IMG/VR virus record: IMGVR_UViG_3300025319_000030
Location: 1-49,641 of that record
Source of the DNA: a virus
Direction: 5' to 3' (one strand)
DNA length: 49,641 bases
Shown here: one piece after another, positions 1 through 8,256 of the stretch
Layout: each line of letters starts with the position of its first letter
Position numbering within the stretch: position 1 is the first letter of the stretch
Program-made: the position numbers and the translations under genes
Notes under the pieces: model-generated
The model's input: only the letters and a program-made list of their open reading frames with translations
What the model was told of the DNA's origin: nothing
The model's database searches: none

Positions 1-404
1 GGAGCCAAGTGGGGAACCAAGTGTGGGGTCAAGTGGGGGACCAAGTGAGGGACCAAGTGAGGAACCAAGTGTGGGGTCAAGTGGGGGGCCAAGTGAGGGA
101 CCAAGTGGGGGACGAAGTGAGGGACCAAGTGAGGGGCCAAGTGAGGAGCCAAGTGAGGGACCAAGTGGGGAACCAAGTGTGGGGTCAAGTGGTGGACCAA
201 GTGGGGGACCAAGTGAGGGACCAAGTGAGGAACCAAGTGTGGGACCAAGTGGGGAACCAAGTGGGGAACCAAGTGTGGGGTCAAGTGAGGGACCAAGTGA
301 GGGACCAAGTGGGGGACGAAGTGTGGGGCCAAGTGAGGAGCCAAGTGAGGGACCAAGTGGGGGACGAAGTGTGGGGCCAAGTGAGGAGCCAAGTGTGGGG
401 TCAA
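1..404 (+). repeat. 12-bp coding minisatellite, left segment
   Basis: About 33 tandem 12-bp units, caa gtg NGG RRY, keep one reading frame through the DUF6745-like gene. The third codon is TGG, GGG or AGG (W, G or R). The fourth is usually GAC, GGC/GGT, AAC or AGC. The strand is G-rich. The same array resumes at 49108-49641. Confidence 0.95.
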
Positions 405-1124
405 AAAATAATATATATTAATTTTTCTAATTATTGTAATTCATCGGATTTTGGATGGGAATCATTTTATGATTTCTTTTTTAAAGAATCAGAGATTAAA
501 ATTGATAGAAAAGAAGATTTAGAAATGTGTATAAAATTTTCAGAATCCTCATTTATGTCAATTCAATTGGACGGATTATGCATAGTTTCAAAATATCCAA
601 ATCATATTTATAGAAACAAATCGAACGGTCTTCATAATTCATCTGGATTTGCTATTTCATTTGCAGACGGATATGGCCAAAATTATGTTAATGGAAGATA
701 TTTGGAGCCTAAAATTTTCAATAATTCACAGACTATTCAAGGGGCTAGAAAAGAGTTTTTAAAATCAGAAAATGAAGATATTAAAGCTTGTATAATCACA
801 ATTATCAAAGAAAATTTTGGTAATTCAGGATTAATGGATATGTTAAATTCAGAGTTAGTGGATGAAAAAAACATATTTCATACAAAAGATTATTCCGAGA
901 AACTGAGATTGTATAGAACAAAAGAAAAGTATTCTTTCCTTCAAAACAGCAAAGGAGAAGCGAATCAACCTTATGCGTGGATTGAAATGACTTGTCCATC
1001 AACCGGAAATACGTATTTAATTGACACATGCCCATTATTCACCGATGTGGTGGAATGCGCAAAATGGCATAGGCCGGAAGTTGTCCCAAATAATTTAGAT
1101 TATGCTTGGATTTCAGCGAATTAG
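3..1124 (+). CDS. DUF6745-like protein, C-terminal part (gene split by the window ends)
   Basis: The reading frame is open from base 3. It begins with about 33 tetrapeptide repeats of the form Q-V-[W/G/R]-[D/G/N/S] (to about base 404), followed by a roughly 240-residue non-repetitive domain ending at 1124. Near the C-terminus the segment EMTCPSTGNTYLIDTCP resembles the Cys-Pro-Ser-Thr-Gly motif I associate with DUF6745 proteins, which often carry similar WDSV/WASV-type repeats. The N-terminal part is at 48874-49641; the 95-bp overlap between the window ends joins the two in frame, giving about 598 residues. The repeat may be collapsed in assembly, so the true length is uncertain. Function unknown. 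Downstream are a 124-aa hypothetical gene and a terminator. Family call is from memory. Confidence 0.75.
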   Translation, partial: SQVGNQVWGQVGDQVRDQVRNQVWGQVGGQVRDQVGDEVRDQVRGQVRSQVRDQVGNQVWGQVVDQVGDQVRDQVRNQVWDQVGNQVGNQVWGQVRDQVRDQVGDEVWGQVRSQVRDQVGDEVWGQVRSQVWGQKIIYINFSNYCNSSDFGWESFYDFFFKESEIKIDRKEDLEMCIKFSESSFMSIQLDGLCIVSKYPNHIYRNKSNGLHNSSGFAISFADGYGQNYVNGRYLEPKIFNNSQTIQGARKEFLKSENEDIKACIITIIKENFGNSGLMDMLNSELVDEKNIFHTKDYSEKLRLYRTKEKYSFLQNSKGEANQPYAWIEMTCPSTGNTYLIDTCPLFTDVVECAKWHRPEVVPNNLDYAWISAN

Positions 1125-1160
1125 AACTTAATATTACAAATCATTCAAACAAAAACAATT

Positions 1161-1535
1161 ATGAAATTTACAGGAAAAAATTATCACCAAGGAGACTCCC
1201 AATTCTTTAATTTATCCGAACTTCCAAACGGATTGAAGAAAATTGAAAAGCAGTACATCGCAGCTTCTGAGAGATCAAGCTCTTTCCATGCGTTGTTTGG
1301 AAATTATGATATGTATGAAGCAGAAGGAGGTTTTATTTTGGATGTCAAAGAAGAATGTATTTTGAATCATTCTTTAGAATCTGTACTGAAAGGAACCGGA
1401 GTTTCTTTATCAGAAGCTAAAGTATTACCTAAAAAAGATCACCGTCACTCGGTAATTGAAAAAGGGATTTACTTTGTCGGAATTCAGCAAAGATTTGATC
1501 CTTTAGAGAATATAAAAAAAAGGGTGATAGATTGA
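1161..1535 (+). CDS. Hypothetical protein, 124 aa
   Basis: The ATG lies 36 bp after the DUF6745-like stop, behind an A-rich leader (attcaaacaaaaacaattatg) that is almost identical to the leader of the RecT gene at 36461. The product is a mixed-charge soluble protein with no signal peptide or membrane segment and no family I recognise. It ends just before a strong intrinsic terminator, so it is probably co-transcribed with the DUF6745-like gene and may act with it; that link is inference. Confidence 0.75.
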   Translation: MKFTGKNYHQGDSQFFNLSELPNGLKKIEKQYIAASERSSSFHALFGNYDMYEAEGGFILDVKEECILNHSLESVLKGTGVSLSEAKVLPKKDHRHSVIEKGIYFVGIQQRFDPLENIKKRVID

Positions 1536-1560
1536 TAATTATCAGCCAATAATTTATTTT

Positions 1561-1590
1561 AAGCCTATCAATTTAGATAGGCTTTTTTTA
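1561..1590 (+). terminator. Intrinsic terminator
   Basis: A perfect 9-bp stem (aagcctatc / gataggctt) with a 6-nt loop is followed by a T run. It ends the DUF6745-like / 124-aa unit and precedes the portal promoter. Confidence 0.9.
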
Positions 1591-1603
1591 TTTTCATACG
1601 CTC

Positions 1604-1631
1604 AATTTCCCTATTTTTTAAATTTCCCTAT
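1604..1631 (+). repeat. Short direct repeat upstream of the portal promoter
   Basis: The 11-mer aatttccctat occurs at 1604-1614 and 1621-1631, 17 bp apart, just upstream of the TACTTTTG box at 1640. It could be a regulator site; nothing else supports that. Confidence 0.4.
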
Positions 1632-1639
1632 AAAAATCC

Positions 1640-1647
1640 TACTTTTG
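1640..1647 (+). promoter_or_regulatory. Bacteroidota-type -7 box, portal operon
   Basis: TACTTTTG matches the -7 consensus TAnnTTTG. It lies between the terminator at 1561-1590 and the ATG at 1666, leaving a short leader. No clear -33 TTTG is seen. Confidence 0.65.
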
Positions 1648-1665
1648 ATAAACAAGATTAGGAAT

Positions 1666-3072
1666 ATGGGGATTTTTGATGGATTCATAAAAACAGAGGT
1701 TAACAGGCTATTGCAGGGCCAAAATCTCTACAACGCCAATACCTTCCGGTGGATCAACAAAGATGCGCCGATAATGATGCCGGATAACCCCAAGACCTAC
1801 ATTGAGGACGGATATCTGAAATTTGCGGCAATTAACAGATGTGTTAATCTTCTTCTTAATAAAGTCGCTTCCGTTCCTGTTATCATTTACGAAGAAAAAG
1901 AAGGTGCTACAAATCAAAAGTTTAAAGAATTTCAACTACTTAATAAGTCTTTAGAAATACCCCAAAAATTCAAAGCACAACTAATAAAGGTTAAGACTCT
2001 CACCGAAACTACTAATAAAGAACTTCAAAAGTTAATCGATGAGCCTAACGATATGCAAAGTTGGGATGATTGGGTTAAATATTTTGTCGGATCTTATTTG
2101 TTGACTGGAAACGCTTATGACTATTTTAATGGGCCTGTTATCGATATTGAAAAGCCCGAAAAAAACATATACAGTGAACATTTCGTACTGCCTACCGGAA
2201 TGATTCAGATTATATCAGGCGGTATGAATAAGCCTGTAAAGTCTTTCAGGATGGAATACGGGACTAACCAATTTTTAGACTACCCGGAAAGCCAGATAAT
2301 TCACTGGAAAAGCTTTAATCCTGAATTCATGTGGAGTGGGTCACAGCTTTACGGAATTTCTGTATTAAGAGCATACTTGGAGCCAATTCTAAGGAATAAA
2401 TTGGGAGACAAGGAGTTAAGCCGACAAATGGCCAACGGAGGGGTTTTTGGATTTATCGGGGCTAAAAACCCTGAACATAACCTGAGTATTGATCAAAAAA
2501 AGGAAATGAAGCAAGCATTAATAGATGCTAAAAAATCAAACGATGAGATAAGCCGAATTTTCCCGACCGGAATACCTTTGGAATGGACAAGTATAGGGCT
2601 ACCAGTTGCGGACCTAAAATTAATTGAAGTAGCTAACTTGGACGAGGAAAGCATTTACAAAGCATTTAACGTGCCTTTGGTTTATTCGAATCAGGATTCA
2701 GCGAGTTACAATAACCAATCCACAGCCGATAAACAATTTATTTACAACGCTATTGCTCCGCTATGCGAGGATATCGGATCGCTGTTGACAAAGAAACTTT
2801 GCAAAGGGATTGAGAAAAGGACCGGAAAGAAATTTAGGATTTACCTAGATTACAATGCTTTGCCCGAAATGCAGGCAGACATGTCTAAAATATCCGATTG
2901 GCTATCCAAGTCACCTGAACTGACTTACAACGAAAAGAGGGAGGCAAAAGGATACGGCCGTTTGGAAATCACAGGTATGGATTCTATATTTATTTCAGGG
3001 AATGAAAGACTTATCGAAGATGCGGCTATTCCAATGAGTGATTTTCCTGCTGAATTTGACACACCTCTTTAA
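1666..3072 (+). CDS. Phage portal protein (HK97-type)
   Basis: About 468 aa. The portal is the dodecameric ring at the capsid vertex through which DNA enters and leaves. Supporting segments are the N-terminal AAINRCVNLLLNKVASVPV, typical of HK97-type portals, a central ESQIIHWKSFNPE segment, and a C-terminal half rich in Gln/Asn/Ser around SASYNNQSTADKQF. The ATG at 1666 is preferred: an in-frame TTG at 1645 lies inside the TACTTTTG promoter box and would precede the transcript. Position between terminase and protease/capsid genes agrees with the role. A terminator follows. Confidence 0.9.
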   Translation: MGIFDGFIKTEVNRLLQGQNLYNANTFRWINKDAPIMMPDNPKTYIEDGYLKFAAINRCVNLLLNKVASVPVIIYEEKEGATNQKFKEFQLLNKSLEIPQKFKAQLIKVKTLTETTNKELQKLIDEPNDMQSWDDWVKYFVGSYLLTGNAYDYFNGPVIDIEKPEKNIYSEHFVLPTGMIQIISGGMNKPVKSFRMEYGTNQFLDYPESQIIHWKSFNPEFMWSGSQLYGISVLRAYLEPILRNKLGDKELSRQMANGGVFGFIGAKNPEHNLSIDQKKEMKQALIDAKKSNDEISRIFPTGIPLEWTSIGLPVADLKLIEVANLDEESIYKAFNVPLVYSNQDSASYNNQSTADKQFIYNAIAPLCEDIGSLLTKKLCKGIEKRTGKKFRIYLDYNALPEMQADMSKISDWLSKSPELTYNEKREAKGYGRLEITGMDSIFISGNERLIEDAAIPMSDFPAEFDTPL

Positions 3073-3103
3073 GTTTCCATAATAGTGTTTTTGTTTGTCG
3101 ATT

Positions 3104-3136
3104 AAATCCCGGAAATATTTTCCGGGATTTTCTTTT
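3104..3136 (+). terminator. Intrinsic terminator after portal
   Basis: Inverted repeat aaatcccggaaa / tttccgggattt with a short AT loop, followed by tcttttttat. Confidence 0.85.
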
Positions 3137-3180
3137 TTATTTGGGTGATCGTTTGTAGTATTGGGAAAATAAAAAAAAAG

Positions 3181-3333
3181 ATGAAAAAACTATTAGCATT
3201 TACAGCTATTATATATCTTGTTTTGGCTGTAAAATATTTTTTAACATCTGGAGATTATCATTTTTATTTGATAATATCAATGCTTTCGCTGATTTTAGCC
3301 TTTTTAGCAGATATAAGAGATAAACTAAATTAA
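3181..3333 (+). CDS. Small membrane protein, 50 aa
   Basis: Two hydrophobic stretches (LLAFTAIIYLVLAVKYF and FYLIISMLSLILAFLA) are joined by a short polar turn, predicting a two-helix inner-membrane protein. ATG 3181 follows an A-rich leader and is preferred over an upstream GTG at 3145. It sits alone between a terminator and the next gene. Function unknown; too small and misplaced for a confident holin call. Confidence 0.6.
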   Translation: MKKLLAFTAIIYLVLAVKYFLTSGDYHFYLIISMLSLILAFLADIRDKLN

Positions 3334-3354
3334 TATTAACAAACTAAAAACGCT

Positions 3355-4335
3355 ATGAAGTATTTTAAATTTATAGGTGATTCCTCAGATTGGAAATGGG
3401 ATGAAAATCCTGTTAATGGAGAAGTGTATTCTTTGAAAAAGCTTTGCAGAATGTATGGTAAATCAAGATTCACTAAAGGTAAAATAATCAATCAAGATTC
3501 ACTCCTTTGCAATGTAATTGAGCCAATTATCGGTTCTTGGGAAGAAGACCATAAACCTAAAAAGACCCTATTAGAAAAGATCGAAAAGCTAAAGAAAAAA
3601 GCTGAAAAGGAGGGTATGAAATGTGAGGTGGTATTATCGAAAAAGGACTGGATTAAGGAAGCTATAGATCAAATGAAGCAAAACCAGAACTGGGTTGAAC
3701 CTACTTTTTCAGCTACTAATACTGAGGATGAATGGATTATCGATTGCCCAGCTAGAAATTGGAATAAACCTACTTTTTTGGACACCAAAACTAAGGATGA
3801 GTGGGAATTTGTGAAATTAATTGAAGATGTCGGCCTTTTTAAAAAAGGACAAATATTTAAGGTTCTTAACTGTAATTTCGATCTATTTCTTGGAGCAGGA
3901 ACATCTTATAAGATTGTAGAAAATCAAGCTGGGTCAGTTTGGATTAATGAAAATATATTAAAAAGATCAACTGAATCAGATTACACGAAACAACTAATTG
4001 AAAAGTTTAATGAGTTGTTTGGCGATCTAAAATCTATTGACAATATCGATAATTCAGAAATGAAAGGGGGTGCCATCGTTTCAAATATGATTTGGGATTA
4101 CAGAAAAGAAATCGACACACTTTACAGGATTGGAATTCCGGTATATCAATCCGGAAAATGGGCTAAATTGGTCAAGGGAAGGGTTAGGGTTGATCCAAAA
4201 GATATTTTAACTCAATTAAGTCCAGCAGGATACGGTACCGAATTTAGATTTTCTTTGGCTAATTCAAATATAAAAGACCAAGATTCATTTAAGAGATTCC
4301 TAGCATCCCAACTCGAAAAATATTTGAATGATTGA
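3355..4335 (+). CDS. Hypothetical protein with internal repeat, 326 aa
   Basis: I recognise no family. Residues about 75-115 are Lys/Glu-rich and probably coiled-coil. An imperfect internal repeat follows (NWVEPTFSATNTEDEW, then NWNKPTFLDTKTKDEW), two copies about 24 residues apart. The C-terminal half contains a compact segment around WDYRKEIDTLYRIGIPVYQSGKW. No signal peptide or membrane helix. It lies between portal and head-morphogenesis genes, and a terminator separates it from the latter. Role unknown. Confidence 0.75.
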   Translation: MKYFKFIGDSSDWKWDENPVNGEVYSLKKLCRMYGKSRFTKGKIINQDSLLCNVIEPIIGSWEEDHKPKKTLLEKIEKLKKKAEKEGMKCEVVLSKKDWIKEAIDQMKQNQNWVEPTFSATNTEDEWIIDCPARNWNKPTFLDTKTKDEWEFVKLIEDVGLFKKGQIFKVLNCNFDLFLGAGTSYKIVENQAGSVWINENILKRSTESDYTKQLIEKFNELFGDLKSIDNIDNSEMKGGAIVSNMIWDYRKEIDTLYRIGIPVYQSGKWAKLVKGRVRVDPKDILTQLSPAGYGTEFRFSLANSNIKDQDSFKRFLASQLEKYLND

Positions 4336-4360
4336 TTTTGTTAGTGGTTTTTGGTTGATT

Positions 4361-4391
4361 AAAGCCTTGGAGATTCTCTAAGGCTTTTTTT
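4361..4391 (+). terminator. Intrinsic terminator
   Basis: Stem aaagccttggaga / tctaaggcttt followed by T7. The next promoter box begins two bases later. Confidence 0.85.
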
Positions 4392-4392
4392 G

Positions 4393-4400
4393 TACATTTG
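4393..4400 (+). promoter_or_regulatory. -7 box TACATTTG, 4 nt before the start codon
   Basis: TACATTTG matches TAnnTTTG and is followed by only four bases (aaaa) before ATG 4405, implying a leaderless or nearly leaderless transcript. The same geometry occurs at 17240, 18739 and 41513. Confidence 0.65.
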
Positions 4401-4404
4401 AAAA

Positions 4405-5238
4405 ATGAGTAAGCGACTGAAAAAAGATTATTTGCTTAGCTGGCTTCAAGTGCATGGAAGCTATGAGCGGGCCGTTTATAGATTTTTTAAGAATGCATTG
4501 GATATTCAGTCAAAAAAAGTGGCTAAGGAAATTGAAGATAATGGAATCACAATAGGTATATCTGTAATATCCCAATCCATTGCCCGTGATTCTGAAATAA
4601 CAGAAGCTTACCGAAAGGCTTATGAGTACATTGGTGTCAGGCATGGAAAATGGACAACCGATTGGATGACTCAGTTTGAAAAGCCTGTAAAAAGTAGACT
4701 TGGGATTCATTCAATGGAATCAAAATTGATAGGATTTGGGTCCGAATTTTGGAGACGTAAAATTACCGAGTTCCTGGTAGTTTTTGGAGCTGAAAAAGTA
4801 TCTGAATTGAATCTGTTTACGGTTAAGTTGATTCAAGATTTGCTAGTTAAATCACAGGCTCAAAATCTGACAATATCCCAACAGGCTACTTTTATTGTAG
4901 AAACTTTGAGAAATCCAAATTACAACCGGATGAGGGCTTTAAGGATTGCCCGTACAGAATCAACTATTGCGGCTAATTTTATTACTAAAGAAGCCGGAAA
5001 AGAGGCTCCATACAAAACAGTTAAGGAATGGTTATCTGTGGAGGATAGTAGAACAAGGCCTGATCATTCAGAGGTTAATGGTAAGCAGGTCGGTATGGAT
5101 GAGCCTTTTTTAGTAGGAGGTGAGGAAATGGATAGGCCGGGGGATCCGAGTGCGAGTGCTGGAAATTTAGTTAATTGTCGTTGTGGACTTTTAATCCAGC
5201 CGCTTTTAGACTCAGATGGATTGCCTATTAGGAAATAG
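4405..5238 (+). CDS. Minor head / head morphogenesis protein (SPP1 gp7 / Mu F family)
   Basis: About 277 aa. The C-terminal third carries the family signature: an RIARTEST helix, then VEDSRTRPDHSEVNG, a PGDPSASAGN segment and the terminal NCRC. This family (Phage_Mu_F) gives minor capsid proteins that sit with the portal and help head assembly or DNA delivery. Position between portal and prohead protease agrees. Start is fixed by the promoter box 4 nt upstream and the terminator just before it. Confidence 0.9.
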   Translation: MSKRLKKDYLLSWLQVHGSYERAVYRFFKNALDIQSKKVAKEIEDNGITIGISVISQSIARDSEITEAYRKAYEYIGVRHGKWTTDWMTQFEKPVKSRLGIHSMESKLIGFGSEFWRRKITEFLVVFGAEKVSELNLFTVKLIQDLLVKSQAQNLTISQQATFIVETLRNPNYNRMRALRIARTESTIAANFITKEAGKEAPYKTVKEWLSVEDSRTRPDHSEVNGKQVGMDEPFLVGGEEMDRPGDPSASAGNLVNCRCGLLIQPLLDSDGLPIRK

Positions 5239-5240
5239 GT

Positions 5241-5414
5241 TTACTTTTTCCTATACTTTTTAAGAATTTCTTCAAAAGATTTACCTGTTAAAATTGCTTC
5301 ATCTTCCATTTCAATAAATGTCTCAATAGCATTATCTTTTGTTGATTTTGAAATAATTAAAGCAGAATCGTCTTTGAGTTTCTTTTTTATTTCCCTTTCC
5401 TTTTCAAAGCATCT
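5241..5414 (-). pseudogene. Open frame without a start codon, after the 166-aa gene
   Basis: This minus frame is open for 57 codons after an in-frame TGA and has no ATG until residue 36. Its tail (AILTGKSFEEILKKYRKK) looks like genuine protein. It is in the -1 frame relative to the 166-aa gene that ends at 5387 and overlaps its last codons within an A/G-rich run. It could be a C-terminal extension reached by a frameshift, the result of an indel, or a separate remnant. No canonical slippery heptamer was found in the zero frame. Confidence 0.35.
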
Positions 5415-5887
5415 TCAATACTTTCATATTCATAATCAAAGGGTTCAACCGTCCGGCAATAAGCGCAAATCTCATTATCAATTTCATATTCTGGGTGGTG
5501 GATTGATTGAATATCAAAGTAATTAGTATTTTTCCCACATTCAGAGCAAGTAACTATTCCGTTTTCACGCTGAAATGAATACTCAGGAATTGGTAAGTGA
5601 TTTACAGTTTGAGCATGTTGTTCAATTTCAATATTGGTAAAATCAGATAGATTAAATCCATCTATTAATTCTGGAGATCCGCTTAAAACTCCTGTAAAAA
5701 TATTTTTAAGATCAAGGTCAGTTTCTTGACTTGTTGTTATATAGCAATTTTCACCATCAACAAGATATTTAGGTAATTTTTCACACTCAAACCTAAATTC
5801 TAAACAAACAGGGAAAATTGTTTGAGTAGATCCTGCATTCTCATTTCTCTTAATCGAATCAAGATCAATTTTTATTAGTGTTTTCAT
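5387..5887 (-). CDS. Zinc-ribbon-containing hypothetical protein, 166 aa
   Basis: One of only three clear genes on the minus strand. The C-terminal part has paired CxxC motifs (CSECG and CAYC, about 32 residues apart), predicting a zinc ribbon; the N-terminal 90 residues are unrecognised. It lies inside the head-gene cluster and is read away from a repeat-rich divergent region (5888-6179), so it probably has its own promoter and behaves like a moron. Its end abuts a start-less open frame that may extend it. Confidence 0.7.
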   Translation of the reverse strand: MKTLIKIDLDSIKRNENAGSTQTIFPVCLEFRFECEKLPKYLVDGENCYITTSQETDLDLKNIFTGVLSGSPELIDGFNLSDFTNIEIEQHAQTVNHLPIPEYSFQRENGIVTCSECGKNTNYFDIQSIHHPEYEIDNEICAYCRTVEPFDYEYESIEDALKRKGK

Positions 5888-5915
5888 TCCCTAAACTTCA
5901 AAAACTTAATCCGTA

Positions 5916-5931
5916 AATCCTAGAAAAATCT
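5916..5931 (-). promoter_or_regulatory. AGATTTTTCTAGGA-type motif, inverted copy
   Basis: On the minus strand it reads agatttttctaggatt, matching the copy at 6101-6114. It lies about 30 bp upstream of the minus gene start (5887); the two copies form an inverted pair around the divergent intergenic region. Confidence 0.5.
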
Positions 5932-5968
5932 AAAAAATCTTTCAAACTGTGACTTTTGCCCTATTAAA

Positions 5969-6028
5969 TGCTTTATCAAATTTTAACAAAGCACAGGTGA
6001 AAGCAACGTGAAAGCACATGACAAAGCA
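5969..6028. repeat. Phased AAAGCA direct repeats (iteron- or operator-like)
   Basis: AAAGCA occurs at 5988, 6000, 6011 and 6023, spaced 12, 11 and 12 bp, close to one helical turn. An inverted copy (TGCTTT) is at 5969-5974. Such phasing suits a DNA-binding protein covering one face of the helix. They lie midway between divergent genes. Another nearby direct repeat, atatacaag, is at 6041 and 6057. Function is inferred. Confidence 0.5.
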
Positions 6029-6089
6029 TTGGTAGTATAGATATACAAGTTTACCAATATACAAGAATACAATAAGTGACACTTTCAAA

Positions 6090-6114
6090 AAAAATAAATC
6101 AGATTTTTCTAGGA
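6090..6114 (+). promoter_or_regulatory. Conserved AT-rich upstream motif
   Basis: Two blocks, aaaaataaatc and gatttttctagga, separated by one base. The copy at 48805-48828 matches at all but two positions. It lies about 66 bp upstream of the prohead protease start and may be a phage promoter or operator. Confidence 0.5.
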
Positions 6115-6179
6115 AATCCACTTTTTTTTAAATATGAATTTTTCTTTGAATCTTTGTTAAACGAAAATTTCATTAATCC

Positions 6180-6923
6180 ATGAACGGAATTTTAGAATTC
6201 AAATCCTACACAGCCGAAATCAAAGACATTGACTTTGAGAAATCAAAAGTCACAGGATTTTGGGCGAGCTATGGAAACAAGGATTATGACCGGGATGTGA
6301 TTCTTGAGGGAGCCGCAAAAAAGACAATTCAGGAACGCGGGCCGTTGGGGTCAAATGAAATTTTCTTCCTTAATCAGCACAATTGGGCCCAACCGATGGG
6401 CAAGCCTTATATTTTAGAAGATCAGAAAAGAGGAATCTACTTTGAATCAGATGTCACTAAGGCAAGCTACGGAAAAGACGCTCTAATTCTTTATTCTGAG
6501 GGATTAGTAAAAGAGCATTCAATCGGATTTGTGACAATGAAAGAGGCTTGGGTTAAGCCTAACGGGGAATGGGATGATATGACCTATCGTGAAATCTCAG
6601 AAATAAAACTTTACGAGGGATCAGCGGTCACATTGGGAGCTAATCCAAATACACCTTTTACAGGATTCAAATCCAAGTCCCTGAAAGAAAACGAAGAAAC
6701 AATTAGTAAAATTGTTAAACTGTTAAGAAATGGAACCTTGACAGATGAAACATTTTTGCAATTAGAAATCGCATTGAAGCAACTTCAAAAAGAAGCATTT
6801 GAACTAGGTAAACAGTCACTTCAAAAAGTTGGTGAGCCGGATTTATCCACTCAGGAAAAGCAACTTAACAAGCCGATTATAATCGATGTGGATGCGGTCT
6901 TTGAAAAGATGTTGCTAAACTAA
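6180..6923 (+). CDS. Prohead protease (HK97 family)
   Basis: About 247 aa. This serine protease cleaves the scaffold-like N-terminus of the capsid protein during head maturation. Hallmarks visible are GFWASYGNKDYDRDVI near the N-terminus, the likely catalytic His in FLNQHNW, the likely catalytic Ser in VKEHSIGF, and EGSAVTLGANPNTP near the end of the fold. The last 80 residues are charged and possibly helical. It lies directly upstream of the major capsid gene with a 21-bp gap, the usual order. Confidence 0.92.
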   Translation: MNGILEFKSYTAEIKDIDFEKSKVTGFWASYGNKDYDRDVILEGAAKKTIQERGPLGSNEIFFLNQHNWAQPMGKPYILEDQKRGIYFESDVTKASYGKDALILYSEGLVKEHSIGFVTMKEAWVKPNGEWDDMTYREISEIKLYEGSAVTLGANPNTPFTGFKSKSLKENEETISKIVKLLRNGTLTDETFLQLEIALKQLQKEAFELGKQSLQKVGEPDLSTQEKQLNKPIIIDVDAVFEKMLLN

Positions 6924-6944
6924 ACCAACTAAAGAACTAAAAAA

Positions 6945-8204
6945 ATGACACCGGAAGAAAAATTAATCCAGGATAAGATCGAAGCAAAAGCGAAAGAGCT
7001 TTTTGAGGCAGGCAAAGCCGACACATTGAAGGATGCCGAATCTAAGGCTAAGGAGCTTGTAGAATCTGAGATTAAAACCGCAAATGAAGCGGTTGAAAAA
7101 ACTAAAAAAGAGTTTGATGCCAAACTTGAAGAGCAAAAAAATTCAATTGAAAAATCTTTCCAAGTAAAATTGGATGAAAAGGATAAAAAGATTGATGATG
7201 CTTTGACTAAAATGAATCGAATTCAGTCAGATGACAGACAGAAAAGAGCCAAGACTCTAGCCTCTTCGATCTACGATTCGATGGAAGAGCATGTAGAACG
7301 TCTCAAAGGATGGTCTCATAACAAGAAGGAATTCAGTATTGAAATGAAGGCGGTTACCACCGTAGGCGTTCCTTCCGGGGCTGTTGCTCCTGAATTCGTG
7401 GCCCCTGTTGGAATTGCGCATGAAATGCTACATGCAAGAAATGCGATTGCAGTTTCTCCTACTTCTTCTAACCTGATTAAGTACGTTCAGTTCACCAAAA
7501 AAGAGGGTGCGATTGGAACGGTAGCTGCAGGAGCTGCGAAGAATCAGTTTGATTGGACCGTTACCCCTAAAGAGGCTCCGGTTAGAAAAATCGCTGGATA
7601 TGTAACCGTTCATGATGAATTTCTTGAAGATATTGATGGAGCCAGAGACTTTTTGGCAACAGAATTACCTCAGGCTTATTTGGATGCGGAAGACTTGCAG
7701 ATATTCAAAGGAGACAATACCGGAGAGAACCTTGCGGGCCTTTATTCCATCCATGCGACTGCTTTAACGCTTCCTAAAGGAACAGTTACAACAGCTTCAA
7801 ACTCATGGGACAAGATTGCTGCCGCATTGGCTCAAATCCGTAGAAACCTTAGAGCGGGTTCAGCTGTATGGCTGTCTCCTGAAGATTACATGGAATTGCT
7901 GATTAACAAAGGCAACACGGATGAATATAGCTACCCAATTATAGCTAATTCAAACGGTCAGTTGAGTATCGGGGGAGTTCCAATTTTCCAACATACTGTA
8001 TTTGCGCAAGGTGAGGGATTGGCAGGTGACTTTGCTAGGGGAACCAGGATCTTCCAAAAAATGGGAATGGTTGTGAGATTTTCCACTGAACATTCTGACA
8101 ACTTCACCAAAAACCTGACTACAGTCTTGGTGGAGGCCAGAATTGCACTTCCGGTATTCTTCCCAGAATCCTTTATTAAGATTGATTTTAACGTCACTAC
8201 CTAG
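6945..8204 (+). CDS. Major capsid protein (HK97 fold)
   Basis: About 419 aa. Residues 1-110 are Lys/Glu/Ala-rich and coiled-coil-like, as in the delta (scaffold) domain that the neighbouring protease removes. The mature domain probably begins near ATTVGVPSGAVAPEFVAPV. The later segments GENLAGLYSI, AAALAQIRRNLRAGSAVWLSPEDYMEL and ALPVFFPESFIKIDF fit the HK97 fold. It is followed by a terminator, and by 9 kb of accessory DNA instead of the head-tail connectors usually found next. Confidence 0.92.
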   Translation: MTPEEKLIQDKIEAKAKELFEAGKADTLKDAESKAKELVESEIKTANEAVEKTKKEFDAKLEEQKNSIEKSFQVKLDEKDKKIDDALTKMNRIQSDDRQKRAKTLASSIYDSMEEHVERLKGWSHNKKEFSIEMKAVTTVGVPSGAVAPEFVAPVGIAHEMLHARNAIAVSPTSSNLIKYVQFTKKEGAIGTVAAGAAKNQFDWTVTPKEAPVRKIAGYVTVHDEFLEDIDGARDFLATELPQAYLDAEDLQIFKGDNTGENLAGLYSIHATALTLPKGTVTTASNSWDKIAAALAQIRRNLRAGSAVWLSPEDYMELLINKGNTDEYSYPIIANSNGQLSIGGVPIFQHTVFAQGEGLAGDFARGTRIFQKMGMVVRFSTEHSDNFTKNLTTVLVEARIALPVFFPESFIKIDFNVTT

Positions 8205-8223
8205 TATTTAGGTTAAATAATTG

Positions 8224-8256
8224 AAAGCCCTGGAGAAATTCAAGGCTTTTTTTTTT
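8224..8256 (+). terminator. Intrinsic terminator after capsid gene
   Basis: AAAGCC at 8224 pairs with GGCTTT at 8244, with an imperfect inner stem, followed by about ten T residues. Confidence 0.8.

Noticed and set aside
1-404. CRISPR array
   Set aside because: Units are 12 bp, contiguous, without unique spacers and in frame with a protein.
23-421. Open frame coding for GPSE/GSSG-type repeats in the minisatellite
   Set aside because: A 12-bp repeat without stops stays open in several frames. Only the QV-W/G/R frame joins non-repetitive N- and C-terminal domains.
1645-1665. TTG start for the portal protein
   Set aside because: The TTG is the end of the TACTTTTG promoter box; ATG 1666 fits better.
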